A stretch of 42,776 nucleotides of DNA from Siminovitchia sp047228825 (GTDB taxonomy: Bacteria > Bacillota > Bacilli > Bacillales > Bacillaceae_C). Under the pieces are notes generated by a model. That model ran no database searches and was not told the origin of the DNA. It saw only the letters and a list, made by a program, of their open reading frames with translations. The stretch is from NCBI RefSeq assembly GCF_047228825.1, contig NZ_JBFEGN010000024.1, positions 1-42,776 on the forward strand. The letters run 5' to 3'. Shown in pieces: positions 9,216 to 18,178 of the stretch. Position 1 is the stretch's first letter. Each line of letters opens with the position of its first letter. The translations under genes were made by a program, and so were the position numbers.

Positions 9216-10175
9216 ATGGGACCAACTGAAATTAACAGAGAGACGGCGATCAACGGGGGCCCGAAGAAATGGAGCAGAAAAAAACTTGTCTACAGTACCC
9301 TGGCAGTCTTGCTATTATTGATTGCCGCCGCCTGTATTGCCATTTCAATATATGTCGGCACCAATTTAACAAAGCCGGCCAAAAAGCCGATAGATATATC
9401 ACCAAGTGATTATGAAATGGATTATCAGGATATCGAATTCTACAGCAATGATGCGAAAACGAAACTGGCGGGCTGGGTGCTTGAGCCTCCCGTTCCGGCC
9501 AAAATGAACGTTATTTTTGCCCACGGCTATAAAGGTAACCGTTACGAAGAGAATATTCCGTTTATGCCGCTGGCCAACAATTTGCTCGCAAAAGGATACC
9601 GGATTGTGATGTTTGATTTCCGATATGCCGGAGAATCGGAAGGGGACATGACGACCGTCGGCGTTAAAGAAAAGCTCGATCTGCTGGGGGCAATTGATTG
9701 GACAGCCGCCCATTATGACGAGCCGATCGGTCTTTTGGGAATATCGATGGGGGCGTCTACATCGATACTGGCGGCAGCAGAATCGGAGGATGTGGCTGCA
9801 GTCGTTGCAGACAGCCCGTTCAGTGATTTGCATGATTACTTGCAACAAAATATGCCGGTCTGGACCGACTTGCCGAATTTTCCTTTTACACCGCTGATCC
9901 TGAATATTATTCCCATGATGGCAGACATTGATTTGAAGGGAGCCAGCCCGATCAGCGTGTTGGATAATGTCGCTCCGCGTCCCGTATTATTTATCCACAA
10001 TAAAGGGGATGATTCCATTCCCTACACGGAAAGTGAAAAAATGTACAAAAAGCACCCTGAAGCATTTTCGTTTTGGCTCACAGAAGGAGACGGCCATGTC
10101 AAATCTTTTGAACAATATTCAGAGGAATATGTAGAAAAGGTGAGTACTTTTTTTGATGGGGTGCTGCAACAATAA
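9216..10175 (+). CDS. membrane-anchored alpha/beta hydrolase (YqkD-like)
   Basis: Predicted serine hydrolase of 319 aa, substrate unknown. A basic N-terminus and one membrane helix (about residues 24-48) anchor it, with the hydrolase domain probably outside the cell. The nucleophile elbow is G-I-S-M-G-A with Ser near residue 177. The acid is probably the Asp in N-K-G-D-D, and the His is in G-D-G-H-V. The oxyanion region H-G-Y-K-G is near 103. This resembles Bacillus YqkD-type hydrolases. The ATG follows AAGGGGGAG. A TATAAT at 9181-9186 is a possible -10 element without a clear -35. Confidence 0.85.
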   Translation: MGPTEINRETAINGGPKKWSRKKLVYSTLAVLLLLIAAACIAISIYVGTNLTKPAKKPIDISPSDYEMDYQDIEFYSNDAKTKLAGWVLEPPVPAKMNVIFAHGYKGNRYEENIPFMPLANNLLAKGYRIVMFDFRYAGESEGDMTTVGVKEKLDLLGAIDWTAAHYDEPIGLLGISMGASTSILAAAESEDVAAVVADSPFSDLHDYLQQNMPVWTDLPNFPFTPLILNIIPMMADIDLKGASPISVLDNVAPRPVLFIHNKGDDSIPYTESEKMYKKHPEAFSFWLTEGDGHVKSFEQYSEEYVEKVSTFFDGVLQQ

Positions 10176-10194
10176 AAATGATTCTGAGAAATGA

Positions 10195-10476
10195 GTGAAC
10201 ATTTTGGAGGAACAGGCAAAGGAACTAAGAAGAATACGGATTGCATTGATTTTTTTGGTGATTGTTACCCTGTTTACTGCGGGAAGGTCGGATGTTGATG
10301 TCGACTTTCCTTACGAGGATAATGAAGTGAGTGTCACACAGGAACATGTTGTTCAGCTGGGAGACGGCCGCTTTGGCGTCCTGGATTATGGGCATTTGCA
10401 AATATATGAGTATGATCCGGATCAAAATAAAGTAAAGAAAGTAAAAGAAGTATCGCTTGAAGAACTAGATGAATGA
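10195..10476 (+). CDS. small membrane-anchored protein of unknown function
   Basis: A 93-aa protein with a charged N-terminus (E-E-Q-A-K-E-L-R-R-I-R), one hydrophobic helix (about residues 15-30) and a hydrophilic, acidic C-terminal part. I recognise no family. The GTG start at 10195 has a weak ribosome binding site, so the exact start is uncertain. Its stop lies 15 bp before the likely start of the DNA glycosylase, so the two are probably co-transcribed with the upstream hydrolase. Confidence 0.6.
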   Translation: MNILEEQAKELRRIRIALIFLVIVTLFTAGRSDVDVDFPYEDNEVSVTQEHVVQLGDGRFGVLDYGHLQIYEYDPDQNKVKKVKEVSLEELDE

Positions 10477-10491
10477 TTGGGTGTAGTAACA

Positions 10492-11088
10492 GTGAGTGAA
10501 AACATTTCAATGGAACCCGTGAACAAACAATTTTTTCAACAACCAACGCTTCAACTGGCCCGGTCGCTTTTGGGCTGCCTTCTTGTAAAGGAGACTAAAG
10601 AAGGGCTGTCTGCCGGTTATATCGTGGAGACAGAAGCCTATAAAGGCCCGCATGACCGTGCGGCGCACAGCTATGGCAACAGACGGACGAAGCGTACGGA
10701 AATCATGTTTGGCCAGGCAGGACGTGTGTACACATACACGATGCACACGCATTGTCTGATCAATGTGGTCAGTGCAGGCATTGATGAGCCCGAAGCCGTA
10801 TTGATCAGGGCATTGGAGCCTTTTGCAGGCATTGATTTGATGAAAAAGAGACGCCCAGTCGATCAAATGAAGAACTTGACAAACGGTCCCGGCAAATTGA
10901 CAAAGGCCATGGGGATCACAATGGAGGACTACGGCCGGAAGCTTTATGAGCCGCCGCTATATATTAGTGAAGGCAAGTCTCCGGCCGAAATTGAACAAGG
11001 AACAAGAATCGGCATCCACAATTCGGGTGAGGCGCGCGATTATCCATGGCGTTTTTGGATGAAGGGAAATCCATATGTATCAAAATAA
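10492..11088 (+). CDS. 3-methyladenine DNA glycosylase (AAG/MPG family)
   Basis: Removes alkylated purines such as 3-methyladenine from DNA, the first step of base-excision repair. About 198 aa, close to Bacillus YxlJ. Family signatures: A-R-S-L-L-G-C-L-L near the N-terminus, the catalytic region Y-I-V-E-T-E-A-Y, R-T-K-R-T-E-I-M-F, N-G-P-G-K-L-T-K-A, and the C-terminal S-G-E-A-R-D-Y-P-W-R-F-W. I prefer the GTG at 10492, which has GGGTG eight bases upstream; ATG 10510 would also fit the family length, and the frame stays open up to TTG 10477. Confidence 0.93.
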   Translation: MSENISMEPVNKQFFQQPTLQLARSLLGCLLVKETKEGLSAGYIVETEAYKGPHDRAAHSYGNRRTKRTEIMFGQAGRVYTYTMHTHCLINVVSAGIDEPEAVLIRALEPFAGIDLMKKRRPVDQMKNLTNGPGKLTKAMGITMEDYGRKLYEPPLYISEGKSPAEIEQGTRIGIHNSGEARDYPWRFWMKGNPYVSK

Positions 11089-11098
11089 TTCTTGTGGC

Positions 11099-11129
11099 AA
11101 GAACTTTCTTTTCGAAGGTTCTTTTTTTA
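11099..11129 (+). terminator. rho-independent terminator after the glycosylase gene
   Basis: A 9-bp stem, AAGAACTTT with AAGGTTCTT (one wobble pair), followed by a run of T. Confidence 0.8.
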
Positions 11130-11169
11130 TGAACTGTATTAAGATAAACTTCATCTTTTTAAATAATTG

Positions 11170-11400
11170 TATGTATTTTATCCAACCAACGTTGAATGAC
11201 TTCCGGCGCCGTTTCTCCTACAATAGTGTCCCCCCTGCGCTTTCCAATCTAGGCTACTTTCCACTTCCTTTTTCTTTCAGGTTTGATACATCTGATCAAT
11301 AGCATAACGGATAATAGCAGAATTTGTTACTTTTCCGATCTGCCTGGTATCCAATGTTTTCTTTATTGCAGCTGAATGCAACGGAGGACCGCGCACAATT
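11170..11400 (-). pseudogene. possible relic of a small ribbon-helix-helix-like gene
   Basis: The 366-bp gap between the glycosylase and ABC genes has no intact gene. On the minus strand two pieces look protein-coding in different frames. One reads K-V-T-N-S-A-I-I-R-Y-A-I-D-Q-M-Y (about 11281-11330), reminiscent of a ribbon-helix-helix DNA-binding domain. The other reads D-T-I-V-G-E-T-A-P-E-V-I-Q-R-W-L-D-K (about 11174-11230) and ends at a stop. Stops and a run of six C at about 11230 separate them. This may be a decayed antitoxin-like or regulator gene, but the evidence is only a resemblance. Confidence 0.3.
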
Positions 11401-11430
11401 CATCTTCAACCATCTTTTTCAAAAATGGGT

Positions 11431-11480
11431 TTGACATGTATGTTTGTATTAGTGTACTATATTATTAATACACTAATACA
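11431..11480 (+). promoter_or_regulatory. promoter with perfect 12-bp palindromic operator (GntR/YtrA-type)
   Basis: The -35 is TTGACA (11431-11436) and the -10 TACTAT (11455-11460), 18-bp spacer. A perfect inverted repeat, TGTATTAGTGTA (11445-11456) and TACACTAATACA (11469-11480) with a 12-bp AT-rich spacer, covers the -10 and the start site. This position suits repression by the GntR protein encoded second in the operon; the TGTATTA...TAATACA style resembles operators of YtrA-type regulators. Confidence 0.85.
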
Positions 11481-11496
11481 AAGCTGGAGGTAAAAC

Positions 11497-12282
11497 ATGA
11501 CTGCTTTTATTGGATTGCTGAAAAAAGATTTAGGCCTAATGAAATTTTGGTACATGATTTGGCTTGCGTTCATGTTTCTTGGGATGATAGGAATATATGC
11601 GCTCTCCGTGTATACAGCGGAGCCGAACATATCTGTCCCTTTTCTTGTAACGATGGCCGGTTTTCATGTGTTTCTTGCACCGATCTCGCTGCTTTATATT
11701 CTTAATCTTGAAGGGAAAACACAGCTCTGGCTCTACAACACTCAAAGCAGTATAAAATTATTGTTATCGAAAATCAGTACAGCAGCAATAATTCAGATGG
11801 TTGCGCAAATCTTCATCTCTTTATATGCCCTTTTTGTCATGAAGGTGTTGCAAAATCAAGGATTGATTGACCGCTTCAGCGATTTGCTCCCTTTTCAACA
11901 GGGCTTTTATATGCAGATGGGGATTTTTGGAATATCGATGTATATATCAGTCTGGGTTATTTTCCTTTGGACGGTATACCATTCACTTGGAAAATATCCG
12001 GCTATTCGAAAGTTCCGCTGGCTTGCAGTCATTCTTGTTTGGTTTGCATACAATTTGCTGGAATTTTTCCTTGTTAAAACAAAACTTTTTAAAGATGAGT
12101 TGTTCTCTTTCAGCATTAACGTAAATATTGCGCCTAAGATGGATTATGAAGTGAAAGACGGCTGGCATATCTTGTACACCGATGCTTCTGTCCCGATTAT
12201 GACAATCACATTGTACGTCATAGTGTCCATCATCGTTTTCCTCCTATCCAGTTGGCTGCTTGACAGGAAAGTCGAGGTGTAA
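11497..12282 (+). CDS. ABC transporter membrane protein
   Basis: A 261-aa polytopic membrane protein with about six hydrophobic helices and no enzymatic motif. It is the first gene after the palindromic operator, and two bases separate it from the GntR gene. By context it is the membrane part for the first ATPase (12655-13365). Substrate unknown; YtrA-type operons are typically induced by cell-wall-active antibiotics. The ATG at 11497 follows CTGGAGGT. Confidence 0.8.
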   Translation: MTAFIGLLKKDLGLMKFWYMIWLAFMFLGMIGIYALSVYTAEPNISVPFLVTMAGFHVFLAPISLLYILNLEGKTQLWLYNTQSSIKLLLSKISTAAIIQMVAQIFISLYALFVMKVLQNQGLIDRFSDLLPFQQGFYMQMGIFGISMYISVWVIFLWTVYHSLGKYPAIRKFRWLAVILVWFAYNLLEFFLVKTKLFKDELFSFSINVNIAPKMDYEVKDGWHILYTDASVPIMTITLYVIVSIIVFLLSSWLLDRKVEV

Positions 12283-12284
12283 AA

Positions 12285-12665
12285 ATGTCTAAAGACTTTG
12301 AAGCATCAAAGCCGATTTATATACAAATTACGGAAAAGATTTTTCAAAGAATCATTCGCGGTGAGATCAAGCCTGGAGAAAAACTGCCCTCCGTAAGGGA
12401 AATGGCTGTACAGTCGGGTGTCAACCCAAATACGATTCAAAGGGCGTATACGGAAATGGAAAGGATGGGTGTTGTGGAGACAAAGCGCGGGCAAGGAACA
12501 TTTGTCATCGAGAGAGAAAGCATCGTGGATGAATTGAAGCACTCCATGCAAATGGAAGTGATCGGCCAATTTGTAAAAAGCATGGAAGAATTGGGATTTA
12601 CGAAACAGCAAATGGTGAGCGGATTGAAAAATTTCTTGGAAGAGGGTGACCAAAGTGACAATTGA
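12285..12665 (+). CDS. GntR-family regulator, YtrA subfamily
   Basis: A 126-aa repressor-type protein. The winged-helix domain covers about residues 10-78, with P-I-Y-I-Q-I, the family sequence G-E-K-L-P-S-V-R-E-M-A, N-P-N-T-I-Q-R-A-Y and the wing R-G-Q-G-T-F-V. The short alpha-helical C-terminus is the YtrA-type dimerisation tail, without a ligand-binding UTRA or FCD domain. It probably binds the palindrome at 11445-11480. Its stop overlaps the next ATPase start. Confidence 0.93.
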   Translation: MSKDFEASKPIYIQITEKIFQRIIRGEIKPGEKLPSVREMAVQSGVNPNTIQRAYTEMERMGVVETKRGQGTFVIERESIVDELKHSMQMEVIGQFVKSMEELGFTKQQMVSGLKNFLEEGDQSDN

Positions 12666-13365
12666 ACTGAACGGTGTAACGAAAAAATACGGTTCGGAAA
12701 AAGCGTTGAACAATGTCACATTGCATTTTGAACCTGGCAAAATTTACGGGCTGCTCGGCCCGAACGGCAGCGGAAAGTCCACCACATTGAAATTGATCAC
12801 GGGCCTTGTCTATCCGAACAGCGGAACAGTGACGGTGTTACAAGAGAAGGTCACTAGAAGGATCAGCAAAAAAGTTGCGTACCTGACGGAACTTGATATG
12901 TTCTACGATTCTTTTACCACAGGGAAAATGATCGATTTCTACGACTCTCAATTTCCCGATTTTGACAAGGAAAAAGCATTTCAGCTTTTGAAAGAAATGG
13001 GGCTGCCGGAACATAAAAAAATCAAGCAGCTTTCCAAAGGGAACAGGGGAAGGTTGAAGCTGGTTCTCACATTGGCGAGGGACGTTCCGGTAGTGCTGCT
13101 TGATGAACCGTTTTCCGGCCTTGATCCGATGGTGAGAGATTCGATTGTCAAAAGTCTGCTGACCTACATTCATTTTGAAAAACAGACCGTCATCATCGCC
13201 ACCCACGAAATTGACGAGATCGAACCGCTCATGGATGAAGTCGTCGCTATCTATAACGGAGATATTATCGGCCGGGAAAATGTAGAATCCCTTCGGGAAA
13301 AACAAGGTTTATCTGTGTTGGAGTGGTTTAAATCAACAATGGAAAAACAGGGAAAGGGTGTGTAA
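12655..13365 (+). CDS. ABC transporter ATP-binding protein (YtrB-like)
   Basis: ATPase subunit of about 236 aa. Walker A is G-P-N-G-S-G-K-S-T, the signature is degenerate (L-S-K-G-N-R-G), Walker B is V-V-L-L-D-E-P-F, and the switch His lies in I-A-T-H-E. The signature G-N-R-G in place of G-G-Q is usual for ATPases paired with GntR/YtrA regulators. I prefer GTG 12655 because GAGGGTG lies seven bases upstream; GTG 12646 is the alternative. It overlaps the regulator's end. Confidence 0.9.
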   Translation: MTIELNGVTKKYGSEKALNNVTLHFEPGKIYGLLGPNGSGKSTTLKLITGLVYPNSGTVTVLQEKVTRRISKKVAYLTELDMFYDSFTTGKMIDFYDSQFPDFDKEKAFQLLKEMGLPEHKKIKQLSKGNRGRLKLVLTLARDVPVVLLDEPFSGLDPMVRDSIVKSLLTYIHFEKQTVIIATHEIDEIEPLMDEVVAIYNGDIIGRENVESLREKQGLSVLEWFKSTMEKQGKGV

Positions 13366-14294
13366 TGCAGATGACAGCCGTTGTTGAGTTGAAAAATGTA
13401 ACGAAAACGATTCGGGGGAGAAAAATCATCGATGATCTGAGCTTTGAAGTCGAAGCTGGAGAAGTGTTCGGGTTTTTAGGCCCAAACGGCGCAGGGAAAA
13501 CGACAACGATCAGAATGATCGTCGGATTGATCGGGATGACGTCGGGCGAAATTGCGATCTGTGGAAAGAGCATCCGAAAAGATTATGAGGGTGCCATCAG
13601 CCGTGTAGGCGCGATCGTTGAAAATCCGGAGCTGTACAAGTTTTTAACCGGTTATCAAAACTTGCAGCAGGCCGCACGGCTGACAAAAGCCATCACGAAA
13701 GAAAAAATTGATGAGGCAGTAAGCCTTGTAGGGTTGACAGAAAGAATCCACGATAAAGTCAAAACCTATTCTTTGGGGATGAGACAGAGGCTGGGAATTG
13801 CCCAAAGCCTCCTGCATGATCCGAAAGTACTTATACTGGATGAACCGACGAACGGGCTTGATCCGGCCGGTATCAGGGAAATCAGGGACTACTTGAGAAA
13901 TTTGGCTACGGAAAAAAATCTCGCTATTATCGTCTCCAGCCATTTGTTGTCGGAAATGGAAATGATGTGCGACCGGTTCGCCATTATTCAAAAAGGGAAA
14001 CTGGTCAATGTTCAAAGCATAGCCAGTGAAGAGGTGGCGTCTGACAAAAAAACGTACTACTGTGATGTGGATAATTGGAATGAAGCCTTAAAATTATTGG
14101 CGAGACACGGCATCCAGGGATACAAACACGAAAAAGGCATCCGGATTTTATTGGAAACTTGCCAAATACCGGATGTACTGAGATTGCTGATTGATCACGA
14201 TCTGCTCGTGTTCGAAATCACCCCCGTAAAGAAATCCCTGGAAGAAAGGTTTCTGGAGATGACAAACACCCCGGAGGTGGCATCCAATGTTTAA
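13365..14294 (+). CDS. ABC transporter ATP-binding protein (BcrA-like)
   Basis: A second ATPase, 309 aa. Walker A is G-P-N-G-A-G-K-T-T, signature Y-S-L-G-M-R-Q-R, Walker B V-L-I-L-D-E-P-T, and switch His in V-S-S-H-L-L-S-E. A C-terminal extension of about 90 residues is typical of bacitracin-type or YxlF-type exporters. TAATG overlap with the preceding ATPase gene; the start could also be ATG 13371. It probably works with the permease at 14287-15243. Confidence 0.92.
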   Translation: MQMTAVVELKNVTKTIRGRKIIDDLSFEVEAGEVFGFLGPNGAGKTTTIRMIVGLIGMTSGEIAICGKSIRKDYEGAISRVGAIVENPELYKFLTGYQNLQQAARLTKAITKEKIDEAVSLVGLTERIHDKVKTYSLGMRQRLGIAQSLLHDPKVLILDEPTNGLDPAGIREIRDYLRNLATEKNLAIIVSSHLLSEMEMMCDRFAIIQKGKLVNVQSIASEEVASDKKTYYCDVDNWNEALKLLARHGIQGYKHEKGIRILLETCQIPDVLRLLIDHDLLVFEITPVKKSLEERFLEMTNTPEVASNV

Positions 14295-15243
14295 TTTGAT
14301 CCGAAATGAATGGGAGAAGATTTTTCGGCAGACCAGCACGTATTTGATGATCGGACTGCTTATCCTGATCTTGATTGCCTCGGGTGCCATAACAAAATAT
14401 ATTGAGGGAAAAGAAAAGGCGCCGTCGAATGAGTGGAAGCAGGAATTGATGGCAGAAAACAAATCGTTGAAGCAGGAGGCCGAAGGTGTACAGATCACGA
14501 CGCCTTCAACGAGGGAATTCATTCATAAACAGACGGCTATTAATGAATATCGGATAAAAAATAATCTGCCCCCGGCTTCAAAGAGCACGGTCTGGACGTT
14601 CATCAATGATTCGACATCCCTGATTCCTTTCGCTGGCTTGTTCGTGCTGGTGATTGCTGCGGGGATTGTTGCCAATGAATTTACATGGGGTACGATCAAA
14701 GTATTATTGGTGAAGCCATATAAACGCTGGAAGATATTGCTTGCAAAATATGTTACTGCCAACCTATTCCTGCTCCTCATGCTTTTTATTTTATTTGCCG
14801 GCGCGTGGTTGATTGGCGCTTTTCTGTTTGGGATGGGAGAAGCCTCTAACAACGTTCACCTGGCATATGTAAACGGCCAAGTGAAGGAACAAAGTCTATT
14901 TTTATATTTGGTCAAATCGTATGCTTTCCATTCTTTGAGCGTCTTTATGCTGGCTGCCATGGCTTTCATGATTTCTGCCGTCTTCAGAAGCAGCGGGCTG
15001 GCGATCGGGTTGTCGGTGTTTCTGTTGTTTACAGGCGGGACCGTTACCAATTTATTGGCGAGCAAATTTGAATGGGCTAAGTACAGCCTGTTTGCCAATA
15101 CGAATCTGATGCAATACATTGACGGAATGCCGATGGTTGAAAGCATGACGATGAAGTTTTCTATTATAATGTTATTGCTCTATTTTTCCGTTTTCCATAT
15201 CTTGGCTTTTATTTCTTTTACAAGGCGCGATGTTGCGGCCTAA
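14287..15243 (+). CDS. ABC-2 type permease
   Basis: A 318-aa membrane subunit. The first helix (about residues 17-38) is followed by an external loop of about 80 residues, then five more helices. It has the N-E-F-T-W-G-T-I-K-V-L-L family motif after the second helix, typical of ABC-2 exporters. It overlaps the BcrA-like ATPase gene by eight bases, so the two form one exporter. It is the last gene of the GntR operon; I see no clear terminator after it. Confidence 0.9.
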   Translation: MFNLIRNEWEKIFRQTSTYLMIGLLILILIASGAITKYIEGKEKAPSNEWKQELMAENKSLKQEAEGVQITTPSTREFIHKQTAINEYRIKNNLPPASKSTVWTFINDSTSLIPFAGLFVLVIAAGIVANEFTWGTIKVLLVKPYKRWKILLAKYVTANLFLLLMLFILFAGAWLIGAFLFGMGEASNNVHLAYVNGQVKEQSLFLYLVKSYAFHSLSVFMLAAMAFMISAVFRSSGLAIGLSVFLLFTGGTVTNLLASKFEWAKYSLFANTNLMQYIDGMPMVESMTMKFSIIMLLLYFSVFHILAFISFTRRDVAA

Positions 15244-15321
15244 TCATATAAAATGGAAAATTGAATCCTTATTCCCATTACAGAATAACTATTAAAATTA
15301 ATTTCATAGAATAATATTTTA

Positions 15322-15350
15322 TTGGAAATTCCCCCCCTTTTTGGTATATT
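15322..15350 (+). promoter_or_regulatory. SigA-type promoter for oppABCDF
   Basis: -35 TTGGAA (15322-15327), 17-bp spacer containing seven C in a row, -10 TATATT (15345-15350). The oppA start lies about 105 bp downstream. I see no obvious CodY box. Confidence 0.65.
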
Positions 15351-15455
15351 AGTGTTGTAACGAAAAAGCAAATGAATTGCAGTTTTCCCTCATATAATGA
15401 TGGGGGAGGCAATTTTTTGCTTAACCGTTACAAAAAATCGAAAAGGGGGATAACT

Positions 15456-17129
15456 ATGAGGATGTCGCGCTTTGCTTTGCTCAGTTTTGTAACCGCATTC
15501 ATGCTGCTCCTTAGCGGCTGCTTCAGCGGTCAGACTGAGACGGCGCCGGATTCGTCCGAAGATAAAAAATCCGGTGAGGAGCAAAAGTCCGATGGCAAGA
15601 AAGTATTAAACCTGAACAACCAAGAAGAGCCGGGATCCCTGCATCCGGGTACGGCGCAAGGAACCCACGATTCATGGGTATTGGAGCATGCTTTTGAAGG
15701 ATTGACGAAAAAAACGCCGGAAGGTGAAATTGTTCCCGGAATGGCGAAAGATTGGGAAGTCAGTGATGATGGCATTACTTGGACATTCAATCTGAGGGAT
15801 GATGTGAAATGGTCCAACGGCGACCCGGTAACAGCCCATGATTTTGAATATGCATGGAAATACGCACTCAACCCTGAAACCGCTTCCGACTATGCGCATC
15901 AGTTGTATTATCTTGCGGGAGGGGAAGCGTACAACAGCTCCGAAAACAAGGATGAATATGCCGCGTTGGAAGAAAAAGTCGGCGTCAAGGCTTTGGACGA
16001 TCATACGCTTGAAGTCAAGCTTGCACAGCCTACACCTTATTTCCTTGATTTGACATCTTTTTATACGTATTATCCTGTAAACAAAAAGGTTCAGGAAGAG
16101 AATCCCGACTGGGCACTGGAAGCGGAAACGTATGTATCAAACGGGGCTTTCAAACTGACCGAATGGAAACATAAAGACAGCATGAAATTGGAGAAAAACG
16201 AAAACTACTACGACAAGGATAAAATCAACTTGGATGAAGTCAATTTTGTCATGATTGAGAATGCTGATACTGCGTGGCAGATGTATCAGTCCGATGAGCT
16301 TGACCTCATCTATCCGCTGCCGCAGGATGTCATTCCTGAACTGAAAAGCAAAGGCGATCCAGAATTAGATATTGCTCCGGATTTGTCTCTTTACTATTAC
16401 AATTTAAACAACGATGTAAAACCGTTTAACAATGTAAAGGTTAGAAAAGCCTTATCGATGGCGATTGACCGGAAGGCACTCGTCGAGCATGTGGCCCAGG
16501 GTGGCCAGAAGCCGGCTTATGGCATCATCCCGCCGGGAATTCCGGATGCTGAAGGTGATTTCCAGGAGAACTCCGGAGACTTGTTTAAGGAAGATGTAGA
16601 AGAAGCGAAAAAGCTCTTAAAAGAAGGACTTGCCGAAGAAGGCATGGATCAAATGCCGGAATTTACTTTTACTTATAATACGGATGAGGGACATAAGAAA
16701 ATAGGCGAAGCCGTACAAGAAATGTGGCGCAAAAATTTGGACATCAACGTTACATTGGAAAACGTCGAATTCCAGGTCAAGCTTGACCGGGAAAAAGCGG
16801 GCGACTACGAGATTTCCCGCGGCGGATGGCAAGGGGACTATGTCGACCCGATGACCTTCGCTGATCTTTGGGTAACCGACGGCTCGTTTAATGATGCCAA
16901 CTGGAGCAATAAAGAATATGATAATAATATCAAGCTTGCAAAAACATCCATGGATCCAAAAGAGCGCATGGATGCCTTGCACAAAGCGGAAGAGATTTTA
17001 ATAGATGAGATGCCCATTATTCCGCTTTATTTCTACACAAAACCTCATACAGTTAAATCATACGTAAAAGGGGTTTATACACCGATCAACCGTTATCCGC
17101 AGTTCATTTATGCTGATATTGAAAAATAA
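15456..17129 (+). CDS. oppA: oligopeptide-binding lipoprotein
   Basis: Extracellular peptide receptor of the Opp importer, 557 aa, SBP family 5. Signal peptide with lipobox L-L-S-G-C (lipidated Cys about residue 22). An E/D/K-rich linker follows, and then the binding domain with A-K-D-W-E-V-S-D-D-G and V-R-K-A-L-S-M-A-I-D-R, both family signatures. The ATG at 15456 follows AAAAGGGGGA; the frame is open further upstream but that part is not signal-peptide-like. It is first in the operon, separated from oppB by a hairpin, consistent with more receptor than permease being made. Confidence 0.95.
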   Translation: MRMSRFALLSFVTAFMLLLSGCFSGQTETAPDSSEDKKSGEEQKSDGKKVLNLNNQEEPGSLHPGTAQGTHDSWVLEHAFEGLTKKTPEGEIVPGMAKDWEVSDDGITWTFNLRDDVKWSNGDPVTAHDFEYAWKYALNPETASDYAHQLYYLAGGEAYNSSENKDEYAALEEKVGVKALDDHTLEVKLAQPTPYFLDLTSFYTYYPVNKKVQEENPDWALEAETYVSNGAFKLTEWKHKDSMKLEKNENYYDKDKINLDEVNFVMIENADTAWQMYQSDELDLIYPLPQDVIPELKSKGDPELDIAPDLSLYYYNLNNDVKPFNNVKVRKALSMAIDRKALVEHVAQGGQKPAYGIIPPGIPDAEGDFQENSGDLFKEDVEEAKKLLKEGLAEEGMDQMPEFTFTYNTDEGHKKIGEAVQEMWRKNLDINVTLENVEFQVKLDREKAGDYEISRGGWQGDYVDPMTFADLWVTDGSFNDANWSNKEYDNNIKLAKTSMDPKERMDALHKAEEILIDEMPIIPLYFYTKPHTVKSYVKGVYTPINRYPQFIYADIEK

Positions 17130-17148
17130 TCATGTATTCCAAAATCGG

Positions 17149-17170
17149 GGTATGCCATTTTTGGCATACC
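17149..17170 (+). terminator. intra-operon hairpin between oppA and oppB
   Basis: A perfect 8-bp stem (GGTATGCC/GGCATACC) with a six-base loop, followed by only a weak T tract (TGGTTTTGG). Probably a partial terminator or an mRNA-stabilising 3' end that raises oppA expression over oppBCDF. Confidence 0.6.
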
Positions 17171-17248
17171 TGGTTTTGGTAAAGACGGTTTTTACTTCTT
17201 TGCAGCATGTTAAATCATCGAAAAAGCATTGTGAAAGAGGTGTAAACG

Positions 17249-18178
17249 ATGTGGAAATATACGTTAAAGCGTTTATTTTGGGCAATCATAACTGTGTGGG
17301 TCATCATTACACTCACCTTTATCATTATGAAAATCATTCCGGGAAATCCATTCGCCAGAGAAGGGCCGATGCCCGAGGCTGTTTATAACAACCTGCAGCG
17401 CCATTATAATTTGGATAAGCCGGAAATCGTCCAATATGGCCTTTATTTAAAATCTGTTCTTCAGTTCGATTTCGGCCCATCCATGAAAACAAAATCCATC
17501 ACCGTTAATGATTATATTCGAAAGGGCTTTCCCGTTTCCCTTCATTTGGGCGTTCAAGCCTTATTGATAGCGATTATATTCGGCTTGATCCTTGGGGTCA
17601 TTGCTGCGTTGAACAGGAATCGCTGGCCTGACTACTCATCGATGGTCCTTGCCATCATCGGCCTGTCGGTCCCGAATTTTGTTTTGGCTACCTTTCTGAT
17701 TTATTACGTGGCTGTTCAATGGGATCTTTTGCCGGTTGCTACGTGGAAGTCGTGGTCGCATACGATTCTCCCTTCGATTGCGCTCGCCATGATGCCCATG
17801 GCTTATATTGCCCGGTTAATGAGGTCCAGCATGCTGGAAGTGATGAGCCAGGACTATATTTTAACCGCCAAAGCCAAAGGGTTGACTGGCAGTATCATCA
17901 TTATTAAACATGCGATCCGGAATGCCATTCTTCCTGTCGTGACCGTTCTTGGCATCCTGACCGCCAATCTGGTAACCGGAAGCTTCATTATCGAGCATAT
18001 ATTCGGGATTCCGGGCATGGGGGAAATGTTTGTCAAAAGTATCTTCAGCCGCGATTATCCGGTCATTTTGGGGTCTACCATTTTTTACAGCATTATTCTG
18101 ATTGCCTTAATCCTTATTGTTGACATTGCCTATACGTTGATTGACCCGAGAATCAAGATCACAAGGGAGAGCAGCTAA
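17249..18178 (+). CDS. oppB: oligopeptide ABC transporter permease OppB
   Basis: A 309-aa permease with six helices. The inner-membrane signature (EAA loop) reads A-K-A-K-G-L near residue 210, and the ending I-D-P-R-I-K is typical. The N-terminal G-N-P-F loop is an OppB feature. The ATG follows AAAGAGGTG. Its stop overlaps the oppC start (TAATG). Confidence 0.95.
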   Translation: MWKYTLKRLFWAIITVWVIITLTFIIMKIIPGNPFAREGPMPEAVYNNLQRHYNLDKPEIVQYGLYLKSVLQFDFGPSMKTKSITVNDYIRKGFPVSLHLGVQALLIAIIFGLILGVIAALNRNRWPDYSSMVLAIIGLSVPNFVLATFLIYYVAVQWDLLPVATWKSWSHTILPSIALAMMPMAYIARLMRSSMLEVMSQDYILTAKAKGLTGSIIIIKHAIRNAILPVVTVLGILTANLVTGSFIIEHIFGIPGMGEMFVKSIFSRDYPVILGSTIFYSIILIALILIVDIAYTLIDPRIKITRESS

